Assembly: GCA_021789355.1 (NCBI GenBank)
Contig: JAJYJR010000082.1
Span: forward strand, 1 to 13,769
Source: Chloroflexota bacterium
Lineage (GTDB): Bacteria; Chloroflexota; Limnocylindria; Limnocylindrales; CSP1-4
Length of the DNA stretch: 13,769 nt
Direction: 5' to 3'
Positions 13,059 through 13,769 of this stretch are shown here, piece after piece. Position 1 is the first letter of the stretch, and each line of letters begins with the position of its first letter. A program made the translations under genes and the position numbers. The notes below the pieces were generated by a model, which was given only the letters and a program-made list of their open reading frames with translations, was not told where the DNA came from and did no database searches.

Positions 13059-13769
13059 CCCCCCGGTGGTCGGCCGACGCCGGGAACGTGGTCGCCGTCG
13101 CGCGCCGCGAGTTCGTGACCCGCACAGGTACCCGCGGGTTCATCGTCTCGACCCTGTTCCTGGTCCTGGCGGCAATCGCGATGGGGCTCGCCCCGGTGGT
13201 CATCGGCTACATCGACCGCAACACGACGCAGACCGTGGCCGTGTACGTGGGCGCGTCCGACCTGCGCGGCAACCCGGTCGCCACGCTCGACGCCCTGCTC
13301 AACGCGCAGCCGGGCACGACCCTGACCGGCGGCACGACCGCGGACGGTGGCAGGAAGGACTACACGGTGGAGTCCGCCACCGACCTGGCGGCCGCCCGGC
13401 AGCGGGTGCTCGACGGCAAGCTGAACGTGCTGGTCGACATCGAGCGCGATTCGGCCGGGGATCCCGTCTTCACGATCTATGCCAACGACCCGGGCAGCAG
13501 CCGGACGGCCCAACTGATCCGCCAGGCGGCCGCGTCGATCGCGATCGGCGACCGGCTCGGTCGGGCGGGGCTTTCGGGGACCGAGCAGTCGCGGCTCTTC
13601 GCCCCGCCCGAGGTCACGATCAGATCACCCGACCCGACGAAACCGGTATCGGGGTCCGACGCCGTGACCGAGGAGGTCAGCGGCTTTGCGGTCACCTTCG
13701 GCCTGGTCCTCTTCCTCTTCATGGCCGTGATCATCTACGGCACCTGGGTGGCCATGAGCGTCGTCGAGG
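13055..13769 (+). CDS. ABC-2 type transporter permease (YhaP/NatB-like), truncated by window end
   Basis: At least 238 residues, running off the right edge. The ATG overlaps the ATPase stop by four bases (ATGA). After a short cytoplasmic N-terminus (VVAVARREFVTRTGTRGF) comes a membrane helix (IVSTLFLVLAAIAMGLAPVV), then a large extracytoplasmic domain (about residues 45-205). A second helix follows (FAVTFGLVLFLFMAVIIYG), leading to TWVAMSVVE, the start of the VAxSVVEEK motif typical of this permease family. It is the membrane partner of the interrupted ATPase, exporting an unknown substrate (sodium in NatAB, others in relatives). With the ATPase broken it would lack its energising subunit and may be poorly expressed by polarity. 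Confidence 0.88.
   Translation, partial: MTPRWSADAGNVVAVARREFVTRTGTRGFIVSTLFLVLAAIAMGLAPVVIGYIDRNTTQTVAVYVGASDLRGNPVATLDALLNAQPGTTLTGGTTADGGRKDYTVESATDLAAARQRVLDGKLNVLVDIERDSAGDPVFTIYANDPGSSRTAQLIRQAAASIAIGDRLGRAGLSGTEQSRLFAPPEVTIRSPDPTKPVSGSDAVTEEVSGFAVTFGLVLFLFMAVIIYGTWVAMSVVE

Noticed and set aside
1..13769. CRISPR arrays, tRNA or rRNA genes, prophage structural genes
   Set aside because: No regularly spaced long repeats, no cloverleaf or CCA-type structure and no capsid, portal or terminase-like proteins were seen. The insertion site is a protein gene, not a tRNA.

Overview
This is a high-GC bacterial window, most likely from a monoderm-type lineage such as Chloroflexota. An actinobacterium is not excluded. 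The guess rests on GC-rich codon use, a lipoprotein binding protein with a long Ala/Pro/Ser/Thr linker, and the style of the GH13 and ABC proteins. No marker gene is present, so the taxon is an inference.

Host frame: an ABC-exporter ATPase gene (YhaQ/NatA type) runs on the + strand but is split. Its 5' part reaches only positions 1-22 (G-N-Q-Q-K-V-Q, the end of the ABC signature motif). Its 3' part resumes at 12525 (Q-F-I-A-G-I-L..., Walker B, D-loop, H-loop). The partner ABC-2 permease follows at 13055 and runs off the window.

Insert: the roughly 12.5 kb between the two halves (about 20-12526) is an integrated element. A serine integrase sits at its right end, next to the attachment site. 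Joining the two inner ends reconstructs a near-symmetrical attP with 12-bp inverted arms and a central GTAC-CA-GTAC. Joining the two outer ends restores the ATPase reading frame exactly. All eight element genes lie on the minus strand. In transcription order from the right end they are: integrase; an AAA+ ATPase with an N-terminal winged helix; a LacI-family repressor; a secreted cyclodextrin glucanotransferase-type enzyme with CBM20; a MalE-like lipoprotein; MalF-like and MalG-like permeases; and a cytoplasmic cyclomaltodextrinase/neopullulanase.

How the genes fit together: the secreted enzyme would convert starch to cyclodextrins or maltodextrins, MalEFG would import them, and the cytoplasmic GH13 enzyme would open and hydrolyse them. 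This is the logic of the cyclodextrin (cym-type) pathway, carried here on a mobile element under a LacI-type repressor. The transporter ATPase (MalK/MsmK type) is absent and must come from elsewhere.

Most notable: (1) a compact serine-integrase element that mobilises a starch/cyclodextrin pathway; (2) insertion into the conserved ABC signature motif; (3) a sigma70-like promoter split between the two element ends, which would be assembled only in the excised circle and would point at the integrase; (4) active-site substitutions in the CGTase; (5) an unfamiliar AAA+ protein with phased GGCAA repeats at its 5' end.
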